This document shows positions 1 to 12,500 of a stretch of 64,000 nucleotides of DNA, in pieces (positions within the stretch are counted from its first letter, which is position 1; the number at the start of each line of letters is the position of its first letter). The position numbers and the translations under genes were made by a program. Where the stretch lies: assembly GCA_039602395.1 (NCBI GenBank), contig JBCNJP010000027.1, forward strand, positions 39,028,986 to 39,092,985, written 5' to 3'. The notes beneath the pieces were generated by a model. The model made no database searches, was not told the origin of the DNA, and was given only the letters and a program-made list of their open reading frames with translations. The DNA comes from Deinandra increscens subsp. villosa (lineage: Eukaryota > Streptophyta > Magnoliopsida > Asterales > Asteraceae).

Positions 1-84
1 TAATAATTTTTAAATAAAATACACCATTAAATAAGAAGTTTTTTTTATCTTTAATTTGGTTATAGTCTTGTTATTTTTTTTATA

Positions 85-830
85 ATTTTTTTTTCTGTAA
101 TTTTTTTAATGTATGTTGTTACTTGTAGGTAACGAACAATTACACAAGTGTAGCGAACAACTACATATATGTAACGAACAGTTACAGGTCTGTAAAATAT
201 CAAAAAATATAAATATTTAAATTTTTTCTCATTGATCAGTAAACACATTATCTATCAGGTAAATGTCCAAACACATTTTCTGCAAACATATTTTTTTTGC
301 TACAACCACGTAGTTGGTTCTTACAAACATGAAGCATTGTGTAACAAAAATGTAAACAAGTATTTACATGGTTACATGCTCGTAGTCAGATGTTACATAG
401 TTTTTATTGTCTATATTGCATGATCGTAGGCATCTGTTACATGGTTGTATTTTCTTACATATACGTTACATTTTCGTAACAGAGTCCTACCAACTCGTAG
501 TAAAAGGTTACCATCTGTCGAAAACTAAAACCATGATAATACTAGCACCAAAACAATACCAAGATCTCAAAATTACACTTTGGTGTAATTTTTTAAATGT
601 ACGTTGTTACATGTTTATAACGAACATTTACGTATGCGTAGCGAACAGATACATATGGGTAACGAGAAGTTACACGTATGTAAAATATTAAAAAAAATAT
701 ATTTAAGTTTCTCTCTTATTGATCAGTATATCATATTTTCTTCTCTCTCATTTTTCGTAAACACATGCCCAAACACATTTTCCGCAAACACATTTTGTTA
801 CTACAACCACGTAGTTGGTTCTTACAAAAA
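85..830. repeat. Tandem repeat, unit about 488 bp (one and a half copies left of the Tekay insertion)
   Basis: Two successive copies can be aligned by eye. The landmark GTATGTTGTTAC near 111 recurs as GTACGTTGTTAC near 599, and the phrase CTACAACCACGTAGTTGGTT recurs in both. Each unit also holds short subrepeats of the type GTAACGAACA-N-TTACGTATG. The second copy is broken at 830, where the Tekay LTR begins. A third copy lies beyond the retroelement at 32,338. No coding capacity is evident: the short open frames here are by-products of the repeat. The repeat class (satellite or internal repeat of a larger element) is unknown. Confidence 0.75.
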
Positions 831-3622
831 TGTAACATTCCGGGTTTACCGATTGTCTGATTTTATCCGTATTGTAACCCGATCCGTTGATTGATAATCT
901 AGTTTATGGGTATTGATCGATTTTGATGTTTATTAACCTAATTTCATGTTATTGGATCCATTATTATGTTTATTGATCGATTTGATGTTCGATTTGCCTT
1001 TAATTTGGATGTTACGCGAACATGTCACTGAATTACGTTCAACCGGGAATTTGATCAATCTAAACGTGTATGACCCTTGTGTGTAATACTAGTTACACAC
1101 ACAAGTGAATACAAGTGAAGGTTGGTGTGAAATCAAGGTCTAGAATGGAAACGGTGAATGTTCGGTAAATCCCGCGCGGTTTTGATTTTAACCAGGAGAT
1201 CACATTTTGAGTTTCGTATATCAATTTTATCATGTTTATGAGTCATATGATTATTTACCATGTCACGGGTCATCACACACTTGATCGGATCGCAAAACGT
1301 TGGTGAATTGCTTAAAAATGAGAAAAACGACAAAACCGACCAAAAATACACTTTTTGTGATAATTTATCAACCGTTAATCAATAAGGGACATATCATATA
1401 TCAAATTTAGTGGATTAAATGTAGTTGACATGATGGTAAACTTAAAATAATGAATTTGGGCGAAAGGGGGTCGAATCGGAGTTTATACGCGAAAAATGGA
1501 GCAAAACGAAGCGCGCGCGGCACCCCAGAAAACGCGCGTATCGCGACGGTTCTTCAGGGGGCCGTCGCGTACCGCCCACCGACCACCAGTCGGGATTTCC
1601 GAGTTTTGCCCTAAAAATTCGGTATTTAAGCTCCTAAACTCGTTTTTGGCCTCCATACTCTCATTTCTCACACACATAAAACCCTAAAACGGCTGAGGTG
1701 AGTCTAGAGCAAGATCCTTGAAGATTTTTTAGTAAAGTTTGGTGATTTCGAGCCTCGATTAGTGTCGGTTTTCATCCTAAAAGGTTAGATTTCTGAAACC
1801 AAACCTCCATCTTCTTGAATCCTTCATCCCTCATCATCAAGATCCAACCTTTATGCCTTCTTAAACCTAGATATTGTATTCCAAGGCTAGATCTAGTGAT
1901 TTTGTACAAATATAGTGGATTTTTACCAACTTTTATGGATTTTTATAACACTTTTTGTTAATATCTTGTTAGATCTTTAAAGAACTTGTTAGATCTATGT
2001 CATGGCTGGAAAAAGAATCAATTTTTATGCATATTTTGCCATGGATGAACACCATAATTGATAGATCTAGCATTTTGGTTACTAAAACTTGATTTTTATA
2101 CAAAAGTCCATATTTTTTTCTCACTTTTCTTCCATAGATCTTCATAGATCTAGTGTTTACACAACAATCTTTGTTGGATCTTGATATGAACACCATTTTT
2201 ATGATAGATTTAGGGATTGGGATGAAGAAATCACCATCATAATTATAGATCTAGGGTTTTATGGGAAAAATAGTGATTTTTATGTATTTTCTTTATTTTC
2301 TCATAATTAGATCTTAGTAGATCTTGATTAGGATTTGACTAAATCATGATATTGTTAATCTAGTGTGTTGATTCTTGTATGAAACATGATGTTGGACCTA
2401 GATCTAGGGTTTTGCCATGTCTTGGATAAAATCTTGAATGTTTAGTTATTTTAATTAGAATAACTAGTATTTTTGGGATTTATAAATAAATCATTTTGAG
2501 TAAATCATTAGGCTAACATTGGAATTATGTCTTGAAATTTTATTTGTTAATTGTATATATATAGATCAGCCCCAAATTAATTTTTGAAGACTAAATTTGG
2601 TTCGGTTGATTTTATAGAAAATAATCAAGGTTCGATACGTTGTAAAGTTTTATGGTTAAATAAATAATTATTTGCTTAACATTTGACCTAGATATAAGTT
2701 TGACCACTTGATTATTATTATTCTCCTATTATTACTTAAATACTCCACCAACGAGTCGCGTATCCGATCGAGTTCGTCGTGTCATGGCTAGTCGCACTTT
2801 TTTATTCGTTCGAATACTTATTTAGTTATTTATCTTTTGTCGGTATTTTTCTCCATCACAATCGATCGTAAAGGTGATCTCCGGGTTTCATTCGCGCCGC
2901 TATTATTCGGTTTTACTCTCAACGCTTTAGCTATCATGTGAGTTTTCATAGCCCCTTTTTACTTAAATATTTGTGGGGTGCAACATGTATCATTTTATCA
3001 AATTCTATGTTCACATGCGTATTCTATGTTCGATGATTACTTGAAACTTGTATGATTGTTTTGATTGTCGAATTGAACGATGAACGATTGAACTATGGAA
3101 CGATGAACGATTGAATGATGAACGTAATTATTAACATTAAACATGTCGGGGTTACGATAATAGATCTATTGGCCTGACAAGCCCACTTGGCCTGCCTCGC
3201 GTGTGGCGCCTTGTGATTGAAAGCCTAATTGTCAAGGGTTGGATTACGTTAACTTATCATTTTTATCATTAATCATTTATTTAAACTTGTACGCATGCTT
3301 TTGAACGTTATCACTAAACCTATGAATTCTCACCAACTATTTTAGTTGACTTTATTTATAACATGTTGCAGGTAATGCAGTTTGACTTGGATATCATCAC
3401 GATAGGATTGCATCGGCTTTAGTGAGACCAAGTTAAATAATGAACTCTCAAACTTAGATTATGTTTTATGTTGTTTATCGTATGTTAAGACTTGGACGCT
3501 ATGTTTTGTTTATCTGCTATGAAATGGGTAACTATTATGATTATCGCAACCTAATCTAGTGGTGTGAGCTTCTGGACAATCTTCGCGCCCCGACGTATTC
3601 TGCCGTGGGTTGGGGTGTGACA
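831..3622 (+). repeat. 5' LTR of the Tekay element
   Basis: It starts TGTAACATTCC and ends GGGGTGTGACA, giving canonical TG...CA termini, and is 2792 bp long. It is closely repeated at 30,104-32,337. It contains the word GCGTATCGC at 1536-1544, which is shared with other LTR families in the window. The 1483-1690 stretch shows spurious open frames on both strands and is GC-rich compared with the rest. Confidence 0.95.
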
Positions 3623-3640
3623 GATTGGTATCAGAGCCAC
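3623..3640 (+). other. Primer binding site (initiator tRNA-Met type) of the Tekay element
   Basis: GATTGGTATCAGAGCC follows the 5' LTR directly, with a 3-base gap before TGGTATCAGAGC, the usual plant initiator-Met PBS. The same site appears in reverse orientation at 41,962-41,978 for the second Tekay. Confidence 0.9.
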
Positions 3641-4424
3641 AGCTTTAGGGATCTAGGTTATTAGAACTGGTTTGACCTAGACTATCGCCTTAGGTGTCCT
3701 ACATGAGTGCCTCATGCGCAATGTGCCTAATTGCTTATTTTTTCCAGTAAATTATTTCTTAATTGTTGCCTATTTCAAATGCTTTGTTCCCACAAATCAG
3801 CACGCACTTTAGCACGAATCACTAAGGCTTCCTAGCTTCTTCCTTAGAAAATGGTGCCTTACGTACCATTTAGGAAAAATGTGATTTTCATGATTTTCAA
3901 ATCTCGTCAGATTTAGGGTTTTAGTGGTAGACATGTAGTAACTTGAAGGGTGAAAACACCGGTAGTCGGGGTCTCTGTCAAGAAAATCATTGCATATAAG
4001 CCCTATCAACCGTTGGGCCCGGACGCTCACCTGGGACGCCCCGATGAGAGTGATGAAACCTATTAGGCCAAAGCATGTCTCTACCACTAGGATCCTGATC
4101 TGATTAGTGTTGGTTGTAGCCTTCCAATCGGGAGGTGAGAACCACTCCGTTTGATTTATCTCAAATGCTCAATTTCACGTTTTAACGCGCATTATGATTA
4201 AACAAATGATTTTTGATAAACTATGATCATGAGTTACACAGTATCACGGTTCGATAACACACACTAGTTTTACACTTAACAATTTTACCCTCAAAAATTT
4301 GATTATCAATCACATCACATCATGACTCATCATTGTTGTTCTTGAATCTTAGCATATCAATCCATTTCAAGGACGCCGAAAGGGCGATAGCGACAGCAAA
4401 ATGGCCTCGGTGATAGCCAAATAA
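3641..4424 (+). other. Tekay 5' leader, non-coding
   Basis: This stretch between PBS and gag shows no long open frame. It matches, in reverse complement, 41,200-41,960 of the second Tekay copy, for example around the phrase GGACGCTCACCTGGGACGCC at 4020-4039. Confidence 0.75.
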
Positions 4425-4582
4425 ATGGCTGAGGTTCTTCCCAGTATCGTGGCTCAAATCCAGCAGGGTGTGAATACTAACCCTGCTAATGCTGCTGCTA
4501 TGGCTACTTGTTCGTTCAAGCATTTCAACTCCTGCAACCCTCCCAACTTCAAGGGGACCGAGGGTCCTATTGGTTTACTTCA
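4425..4582 (+). pseudogene. Tekay gag, N-terminal part (before the E1 insertion)
   Basis: The open frame starts at ATG 4425 and reads MAEVLPSIVAQI, then a phrase typical of Gypsy gag before the capsid domain (NPPNFKGTEGP). It is cut at 4582 by the E1 retrotransposon; the five bases 4578-4582 (CTTCA) are the target-site duplication. The rest of the gene resumes in frame after 18,497 with the capsid fold. An earlier ATG near 4401 is followed at once by a stop, so 4425 is the better start. Confidence 0.85.
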
Positions 4583-5114
4583 TGTAAGGATCGAAAATCT
4601 CTCCTCACGCGATATCTAGTCCAATCAAGACCGTGCGGAATCCGGTTTGATTGGTGATTCAAGAATAAACAATTAAAGCACTGAACAATCAAAGATAGTA
4701 ATAAAAAGAACAAACCGATTGAAAAACACTTGATTGATCACCTTGGTTGCAACACAAAAGTCGAAATTCTCTAAGGAGAATTTCGTGAAATACACTTCAA
4801 GAACACTAGAGCCAACAACCAACAAAACCAGCAAGCTATTAATGTGAGGAGGGTTTCCCTTTTATAGGGATTCTCCATCTTGGAGAACAAGTCATCCTAA
4901 AAACCCTAGATAACACCTAATTTCCGGATTTATCTTTAAAGGCCCACTAAACATCCCCTAAACACTTTCTAAATGAGCCCAAACATGCTTAAACTGGCCC
5001 AATGACCCAATATAACCATAACCCAACTATTTTACACCTATTCTATCACATAGGCCTTCAAAATAGTCCGCCAATAGGTGATTTAATACACAAGCCACAA
5101 ATTATTCCCTTACA
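4583..5114 (-). repeat. 3' LTR of E1
   Basis: Read on the minus strand it begins TGTAAGGGAA and ends CCTTACA. I counted four single-base differences from the other LTR, for example at the GATAG/GAAAG and CCCTAG/CCCCAG sites. The polypurine tract CCAAGGGGAAGAT lies just inside it (5115-5127, minus strand). Confidence 0.95.
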
Positions 5115-7230
5115 ATCTTCCCCTTGGCTTGTGATATTAAATGTCTTCTACTTTCAATCGTCAGACTTACAGTCTTCTCCTTGGCTTGAGCATGGGTTGA
5201 TGAAGATTCTTCTCTTTAACAATCTTCAATGGGCAGCATATGGGATGTTAGATGGCTCTCTCTCTTTATCAGCATCAGCTTGAACTTCAAATGTTAAACT
5301 CGTAATGAGAGGAGGATTCTCAAATACTTGCTTCTTCTTGAAAACCGTTGAGTCCTTGCTGAATCATCAGTAACTATCTTGACTTGCATGTGTCTTCAGA
5401 GGGCAAATTTTGAAAACCTCTGTCTTGGCATTCTTGAATTTCTTGTTGTGAGTGCTCTGCATCTTTTCTTCAATTAGCTTCCCCTAAACTTGAGAACGGT
5501 GTCTTTGGAAGCTTTACTTGAACAACCAACAAACTTCCCCTGAGCATAGGGTAAGTCCTTTTCCGGCTGGTTCTTCAACACGAACAGTAGCAACACTCAT
5601 TGACTTTTCTTCTCCATGACATCTCATTTAACCTGTCATGCACAACATGGAACAAACACTAACCAGACAATGATGACTGGTTATTGAGTTAGCATTATTT
5701 AACCAAACAACTTCCCCTGAACCCGAGGACTCTTCGCATTATCTCCCCCTGAGGTTCTGAGAGAGGGTCAAACTTTATTGCATAAAACCCATAAAAAATT
5801 ATTTAAACTTCTCAAATCAACCTGGCCAATTCATAAACTTAAGATAACACAAAAGAAAAATAAAATTAAAAACAAACATACCAAATTTCTAAACGAGAAG
5901 GTTTTATTTTGGGATCAAACCGTCTTTGTCTGAACTGAGGAACCCTTTTTAGCATCTGTTACTTGAACACGTCTAGGTGATTGCCAATATATTGGTCCTT
6001 CTTAAACCCATGTTCCTCATTTTCCCGGCTGTTTGTCACTTATTTATCTTTTAGGTGCATTAATTATGAACATCCGACAGTCACACACAAATCCTAGGTA
6101 ATTAATATGTGCAGTCTATCAAGCTTGATCATTCCCTACCACATATTTTCACATTCCCATATCCAGAGTTTTGAATCTTTTCTCGAGACTTGGTTGAGAA
6201 GAGAAAGAACAAATTATAAAAGAGATAGGAATAATATACAAAGACTTGTATGATTTCAACTCAGAGGCGTTTATCAGTCAGGTGGTAACCTTTCATCAAA
6301 CACATAAGCCTAGTCACAAAGTCAGGGCTGAAGGGTTTTGGACGCTAGAGGGTCTCTTTTGTTGTGCACATTGGCATCTTTTAGGGTGTAAATTATATAC
6401 AGCGATCTGTAAGCACGTTAACAGACTAACCAGGTCTTTGCTCACGCAAAACAAAGGAAAGTCTGATTAACACGTCAACCATTCTACACCAGGTCATTGC
6501 TCACGCAAAGCAGAGGCAAGACTTGACTGACGGCTTTGACATCCCCAGATCTTTGCTCACACAAAACAGAGGGGACGTCGACTTTTTGAGATTTTCGATT
6601 CAACACTTTGGAGTCCGGCGTGTGTATCGGGAACAATTTCGCAGTCAAATAGAACAAGCACTTAACCTAAGTGTGTGTAACCCGTCAAATGACATACTTT
6701 ATCTTTAAGTGTTGTGACCCATACCTTTGTTTTTGGAACTGAGCCTACCGAGCACATCACCTTGGATCATTTCTTTCACTTTTGCCTTACGCGTGTCAGT
6801 CATTCTGAGAACGGAAATATTTCACTTCCCTCCTTCTCAAACGCACAAACAAAAGATTAAAAATTAAAAAGCGCAATTTTTTTTTTTTTTTTTTTTTTTT
6901 AAGCACACACTGACACAATACTAAATATGTACTAAAACTGGCCAAGCTAACCTTCAAAGTTTATCTTTTGAAAATTTTCAGAAATGGGTTTTGTTTCATG
7001 CACAACCATACTTCACATCAAACTAGCCAAGAAACAAATAATTCAGACAATGTTACCATTTCTGCTGATTTTTTTCAGATTTACCTCTCACATAGAGACA
7101 TACCCTCCATTGAAATCTTCATGTCATGTAGTAGAGAGATGCCTCCTATCTTGTGCGTGGAACAATCACTATCACAAACAAACAAGGTTAATGAAAGTCC
7201 TCCTTGACTGTTCCTGTACAATGTGAGAGA
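5115..7230 (-). other. E1 3' non-coding region with a three-unit repeat
   Basis: No convincing coding frame is seen between the end of the gag frame and the 3' LTR. Near 6430, 6490 and 6546 there are three related units of about 58 bp with the core AGGTCTTTGCTCACGCAAA. At 6741-6758 is GAGCCTACCGAGCACATC. Both features recur, in the same order and orientation, in the 3' region of E3 (24,371-24,800). A 22-base T run lies near 6880. Confidence 0.75.
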
Positions 7231-7720
7231 TCAGTTAGCCATAAGTACCCAGGCCATTGTGGTTCTGGGTATACCTGAAGAGTCGGTGAAAGAAATTTCT
7301 TTTAAAAACATTCCCTTGGTAACATCAGGGATTGGGGGTGTGGCTGCCTTGGTTGGACCGAGAATGTCCTTTTTGTTGACATCTCTGGGTTGGTGATTTT
7401 CTTTCCCAAAAACCTGTGGTTTTCTCGGTGGTGAATTTTTGGTTTCATTTTTCTTTAGAAATTTTACCTCTTGAAACTGTTTGGAGTGTTTTTTGTACAC
7501 TCCAATAGGCTTGAAAGACAGGTTTACCACCTTTGAAACTTTCCACCTGTCATCCTTCCTCCAACCATTTGATTTAGCTGAACCAACTGGATTTGGAAGG
7601 ATGGGTGATTTTGAAATAGATTTGAAAACAGGTTTTGGGGATTCAACAGATTTTGGTCTCCAAGCTGTTTTGACAGATTTCTGAGATGTTTTGTTTTCTT
7701 TAAAAATGGTCTTTGGCCGT
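7231..7720 (-). pseudogene. E1 gag-like protein, C-terminal part
   Basis: This minus-strand frame is basic (many K, P, S) and ends DSSGIPRTTMAWVLMAN before a stop at 7231. It begins directly at the Athila insertion site (7720) and continues the basic, proline-rich tail that ends at 15,861 on the other side of the Athila. No enzyme motif is present: where a Copia protease active site might follow, the protein simply stops. This supports a gag-only element. Confidence 0.7.
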
Positions 7721-9343
7721 TGATGTGTTGCAAACACATCCGATTTTCCTAAGTCTTTTGTTATGTATTTGAGTCTAATTGAGTCGGTTTTCTTTAGTTT
7801 CCGTTTGCTTTTAGTTAAGTTGTGTCTAGGAGTCTTTTATTTATAGTTTTACAAGTTTTGCAGGATTTTGATGAAGTCCCGAGGCCACGAGGTAAAAATG
7901 AGGAAAAGTGAAAAAGAAGTGCTGAACAAGCAGTCCCAGGCGTATCGCCTGGGACCTTAGGAGTTGTACGCGATACGCGCGGAAAGGAGAGTCAACGGAG
8001 GGGTTAAGTCGGTTTGACCCGACTGTTTTGTCGCGAAGCAAGGTCTAGGCGTATCGCCTGGATGTTTCCGAGTTGTAGGCGATACGCCTAGAAGTCTAAA
8101 ACCCGCAAAAGAAGCTTACTCGATATAAAATCAGATTTAGGGTTCTAATTCGTCATTCTTCGACTTCCAGACGATCAGAGAGAGGCTGAAGGCGATTTTC
8201 GAAGGCTGAGAAGGTGGAATCAAGTGGAGATCAACCCGGAATCATTATTCGACATTCAAATCAATCGACCGGTTCAGTTTCTATCTTCGATTCCTTGTAT
8301 TTGGTTAGTCTTACAACTATGTTTAGGGTTAAAGATTCTGTTTTTATGGTTTCTTCTACTTTAACTATGGTGGTTGGCTAGATTAATGCCACCACCTAGA
8401 CCGTTATGATGAATGTTTGATATCTTATGATTGTGACTGATTTTGACAATTTGATTGATGTTCGTTTTCTATTAAATTCCTATAGTTGCTTAATTGATGC
8501 ATATGTGTGTTTTGATTAGATTACTAGTTGGTTGTTGATGCTTAATTTACCCGCGAATGTCTTTCGGTTTAGGTAAATTAGCTAAAGTAGTTAACTTTAG
8601 GGTTAATTGCTAGAGTGTAGCTAGGGTTCTCTTGGCTATTGCATTGATAATTGATTGGTAGTTTGATTTTAATGTGCTGCTAAACTGGAGACTTAAAAGG
8701 TACAGGTTTAACGGGTAGTTGGGTTGGTTAAAGTTCTAGGGTTGCACTGTCTCAAAAGGAAGTGTCCTAGGGTTTTGTCTAGCTTGGTATTCCGTGTCAT
8801 TCACAGTAGTTATTGGTAGCTCCGGTTAGTCTAGGTGCATCTTAGGTATATCCGAGGGTGGCTAGGGTAATTGAAGTGGGATGGACTTAAAAGGTGAACC
8901 CTTGTTCGAGCGTTAGAAAACGAGTACTAGGACGGACTTAAAAGGTGAACTAGGACCCATCAGAATTGTCAAAGTTAGGAACGGTTGTAGGTGTTAATCG
9001 GGATTCAAGGTCTAGGTGGTGTCTTCTCTAATTTGATAGTTTCCCCAAAGTTTCCTGCTTTTGTCTGTTTGTGCGTTGATTAGGTTATTTTAGTTAATCC
9101 AATTCTCAAATCAATTCCAAAACCAAATTACTCAGTATTTCCATTTCTTAGGTCTAGGTTAATTCTTGTCTTTAGAGTGTCCTAGGTTCGATATTCCGGT
9201 CTTGCCTTAGCTATTCTATCCGATAGGTACACTTGCCTTAGGGTTCGGTCTAGTTTAGGTATTTTCGGTAAAATTAGGTGTGTCTAGGTCTAGTTTAGGT
9301 CTAGGTTTTTATAGTAGTTTTTAGAGTCGTTCCGAACACATCA
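7721..9343 (+). repeat. 5' LTR of the Athila element
   Basis: It starts TGATGTGTTGC and ends GAACACATCA. It contains two inverted word pairs, GCGTATCGC and GCGATACGC, at 7940/7970 and 8049/8079. The 66-residue open frame on the minus strand near 7841-8041 occurs in both LTRs and is a by-product. Confidence 0.97.
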
Positions 9344-9349
9344 AGTTTT

Positions 9350-9367
9350 TGGCGCCGTTGCCGGGGA
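9350..9367 (+). other. Athila primer binding site (tRNA-Asp type)
   Basis: TGGCGCCGTTGCCGGGGA begins six bases after the LTR. It is complementary to the 3' end of tRNA-Asp, the primer known for Athila elements. Confidence 0.9.
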
Positions 9368-9536
9368 CACTTGGCAATTGGCAAGATTAACTTAGGTCGT
9401 CGTTAGGAAATTTTGAGTCTTTTTGATCTTTCCGTGTCTAGAGTCTTAGGATTTTCTACTTTCGAGTCTAGTTCTTAGGTTTAATTTTTTTTTTTTTTTT
9501 TTTTTTTTAGTTTTCTTCGAGTCATTCCATCGTTTT

Positions 9537-12500
9537 ATGCCACACACTCGTTCACGGGGTCCACCTGAACTGTCACCACTGTCTGATCCCGACGCGGATA
9601 TCCGTGAACGATTTCGCCTTCTACGCACCGAGCTAGAGGCATTCATCATTTCCACCGCTCAATCCAAACCATCCTCTTCATCCACACACACCACACGCGA
9701 CACCAAACCCATCCCATTCCCCGATCTTTCATCCATGGCGGCACGTCGCACCGTCCACGAGCAGGCTAGCGCCGGTGTCACCGACGCCCGGTTTGCTATT
9801 GCACAGCCTGCTATTGCCAATACCGCGAATTGGCAAGTTCCGTCCCACGTCATCAACGCTTTGACGCATTCGATCCAGTTTCATGGACGTGAGGACGAAG
9901 ATGCACCGACGCATATTTCTCGGTTTATTCGCATCTGCAACACGTTCGGACTCACCGGAGTCGCGAACGAAATCATCTACTTGCGTCTGTTTCCTTTCTC
10001 CCTTACGTCTCGAGCCGCCGAGTGGCTTGAGACGCTTCCGCCGAATTCGATCGCCACCTGGGACGATCTCACCGCAAAATTCCTGAAGAAGTACCATCCT
10101 CCAGCTAAGGCTGCGCGTACTCGGGAGGAAATCCATTCCTTCAAAATGGACCCCGATGAGCCTTATTCGGTTGCATATGAACGATTCAACACTCTTCTGA
10201 GCAGATGTCCGCAACACGGGTTGACGGAATGGGCTATCATCGAGAAGTTCTACAACAGACTTCCATATTCTGTTCAGAAAGAGTTCAACATTTCGGCTGG
10301 AGGACATATGATGGAGAAGCTCACAGTAGATGAATGCAAATCACTTTTTGAGAGCTTCGCCCTTGCTGAACAGCAGGCACCCGGAGGTCGGAGAGCCACC
10401 TTGGCCCCGACTAGATCACTCGCTCCATCTACATCTACCCGGGGTGTCCATCACATTGGCTCAGAGACCATACCACCTAGGGAGTTAGAAAACATTTATA
10501 AAACCTTAGAAGAAATAAAACTCCACATCAAAGCCAAATGTGAGCTGTGTAGAGGCGCTCACGACACCCGAGACTGCCCGCTTGCTCCCGCTGAGCAGGT
10601 GGATTACATTGGAAACCGAAACCAGTTCGGTAATTCTTTCCAGTCTGGGTGGAGGAGTGGCCAGAATTCAGGATGGCGAGAGGGAGGAAATCCACCTGGT
10701 TTTCAACCAAGGTATAATCAGAATGGTGGAGGAGATGCAGGGCCGACTATGAAGGAGCTTACGGAGCTGGTCATGAACCAAACGCAGATCCTGCAGCAGA
10801 TGAACGCGAGAGATGAGGCCACACAGAAGAAGTTGGCGGAGCACGACACGTTGCTAAGAAATCAAAAAGCTTCATTCCTGGATTTGCAGTGGTCAGTCGG
10901 TGACATAGCGAAGCAGCTGAAGGAGCTCAATTCCCGTGGGGGTCAATTCTCTGGTAGTACTTACAAGAACCCCAATGCGTCGGTTAATGCTGTTACCACA
11001 CGGAGTGGTCGAGTTCTGGGGAGTCCATCGCTGGCGGTAGTTGATGAGGAGCCGGTCGATGAGGAGATTGAGTTGGAGACGCCTGGCGGGAGGGTGCACG
11101 AGAGCATAACGCCAGCAAGTACCGCACCGAACGTCGAGGCTGAGGTAGTGCAAGAAAGGCCGCAGAAGTGGGAAGCAGTGAAGGAGCAGAAGAGAGTAAG
11201 ATTCGCGCCCCAACCGATCACTGCTGATGATTTGAAGAAGGTTCCTTATCCCGAGAGGTTGGTTCAGCAGAAGAATGCGCGTGAATACAATCAGTTTTTA
11301 GAGCTTCTTAAGCAACTTAGGGTTACTTTACCTTTTACTGATGTTATTAAGCAAATGCCTAAGTATGCTAAATTTTTGAAAGATATGTTAACTAATAAGA
11401 AGAAGCTTGAAAACTTTTCTGATGTTACCCTTGATGCTAATTGCTCTGCTGTTGTTCAGAATAGGTTGCCTGAGAAACTGACTGATCCTGGTACATTCAC
11501 AATTCCATGTTCTTTTGGTGATTCATCTATTACTTGTGCTTTAGCGGATTTAGGTGCCTCTATTAATGTGATGCCTTATTCGGTTTTCATGCATCTAGGA
11601 TTAGGCGAATTAGAGCCGACTAGGATGACAATTTCTTTAGCTGATAGGTCGGTAGTTAGACCCAAGGGAATAGTGGAAAATGTTCTTGTTCAAATTGATA
11701 AATTTTTGTTCCCTATAGACTTTGTGGTAGTTGACTGTGCATACGATGCTAGTTGCCCTCTAATTTTAGGTAGGCCTTTTCTTAGGACTGCCCGTGCTTT
11801 AGTGGATGTTTTTGAGGGTACCATAACTCTGAGGGTTGAGAATGAGAGTGTGATGTTTAAGGTGGGTAGAAAAGAGGATAAGGGTCCCGAATCTGTGTGT
11901 TTGATAAGTACTTTCATGTCTTTTATAGATTTGGTGGTTGTAGGAAATAGGTTGGATGATGAGGAGATTATAGAGGATGAGTGTGGGGAGAACACCGGGG
12001 GGTTAGTAGAGGTAATTGATTTAACTGATATCTTTGACCCGTTAGTGAAACCCGGCGAATTAGTTGAGGAAATAGTTGGTGAAGTTGTGACTGAGGATAA
12101 GTGTGGGGAAGATCCTGGAGGGTTAGAGATTTTAGTTGATAAAAGTGATAATTTTGACCCATTAGGAGAATCCGTGGGGTTGGTAATTGTGGAGAGTGAT
12201 GTGGTGGTTGCAGAGGTAGTTAGGAAGCCCACACTTGAGGATTTAGGTATTGTGGATGATAGGATTGTGCTTAGTTCAAGTGTGGGGAGGTTAGATGTGA
12301 TTGTTGCTACCCATGACCCGGAAATGAGTTTTCTAGGAAAATGTCGATTTCTTCCGGGTAGGTATAAGCATTGGAAGGTTAAGAGGTTGTTGAGAGCAGA
12401 AAAGTTTAGTGCTTTATGGGGTAGGAAGTTGTTAGATGTTTGGTTGGGTAGAAACCGGTTGAAATCCGGTGTTTTTGTGGCCAAGGATGTTAAATCCAAG

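Noticed and set aside
1483..1687. Short proteins on both strands in the Tekay LTR, with a near copy at 30,771-30,962
   Set aside because: They are in the GC-rich part of both LTR copies and change together with LTR substitutions.
7841..8041. 66-residue minus-strand frame repeated at 14,358-14,558
   Set aside because: It is part of the Athila LTR and is duplicated only because the LTRs are; no protein features.
9659..10307. Minus-strand open frames opposite the Athila gag
   Set aside because: They are shadows of the codon pattern of the plus-strand gag, which has clear capsid and protease motifs.
11690..12499. 269-residue minus-strand frame, serine/threonine-rich
   Set aside because: It lies opposite the acidic C-terminal part of the Athila gag-protease; the S/T richness mirrors GAY and GTN codons on the other strand.
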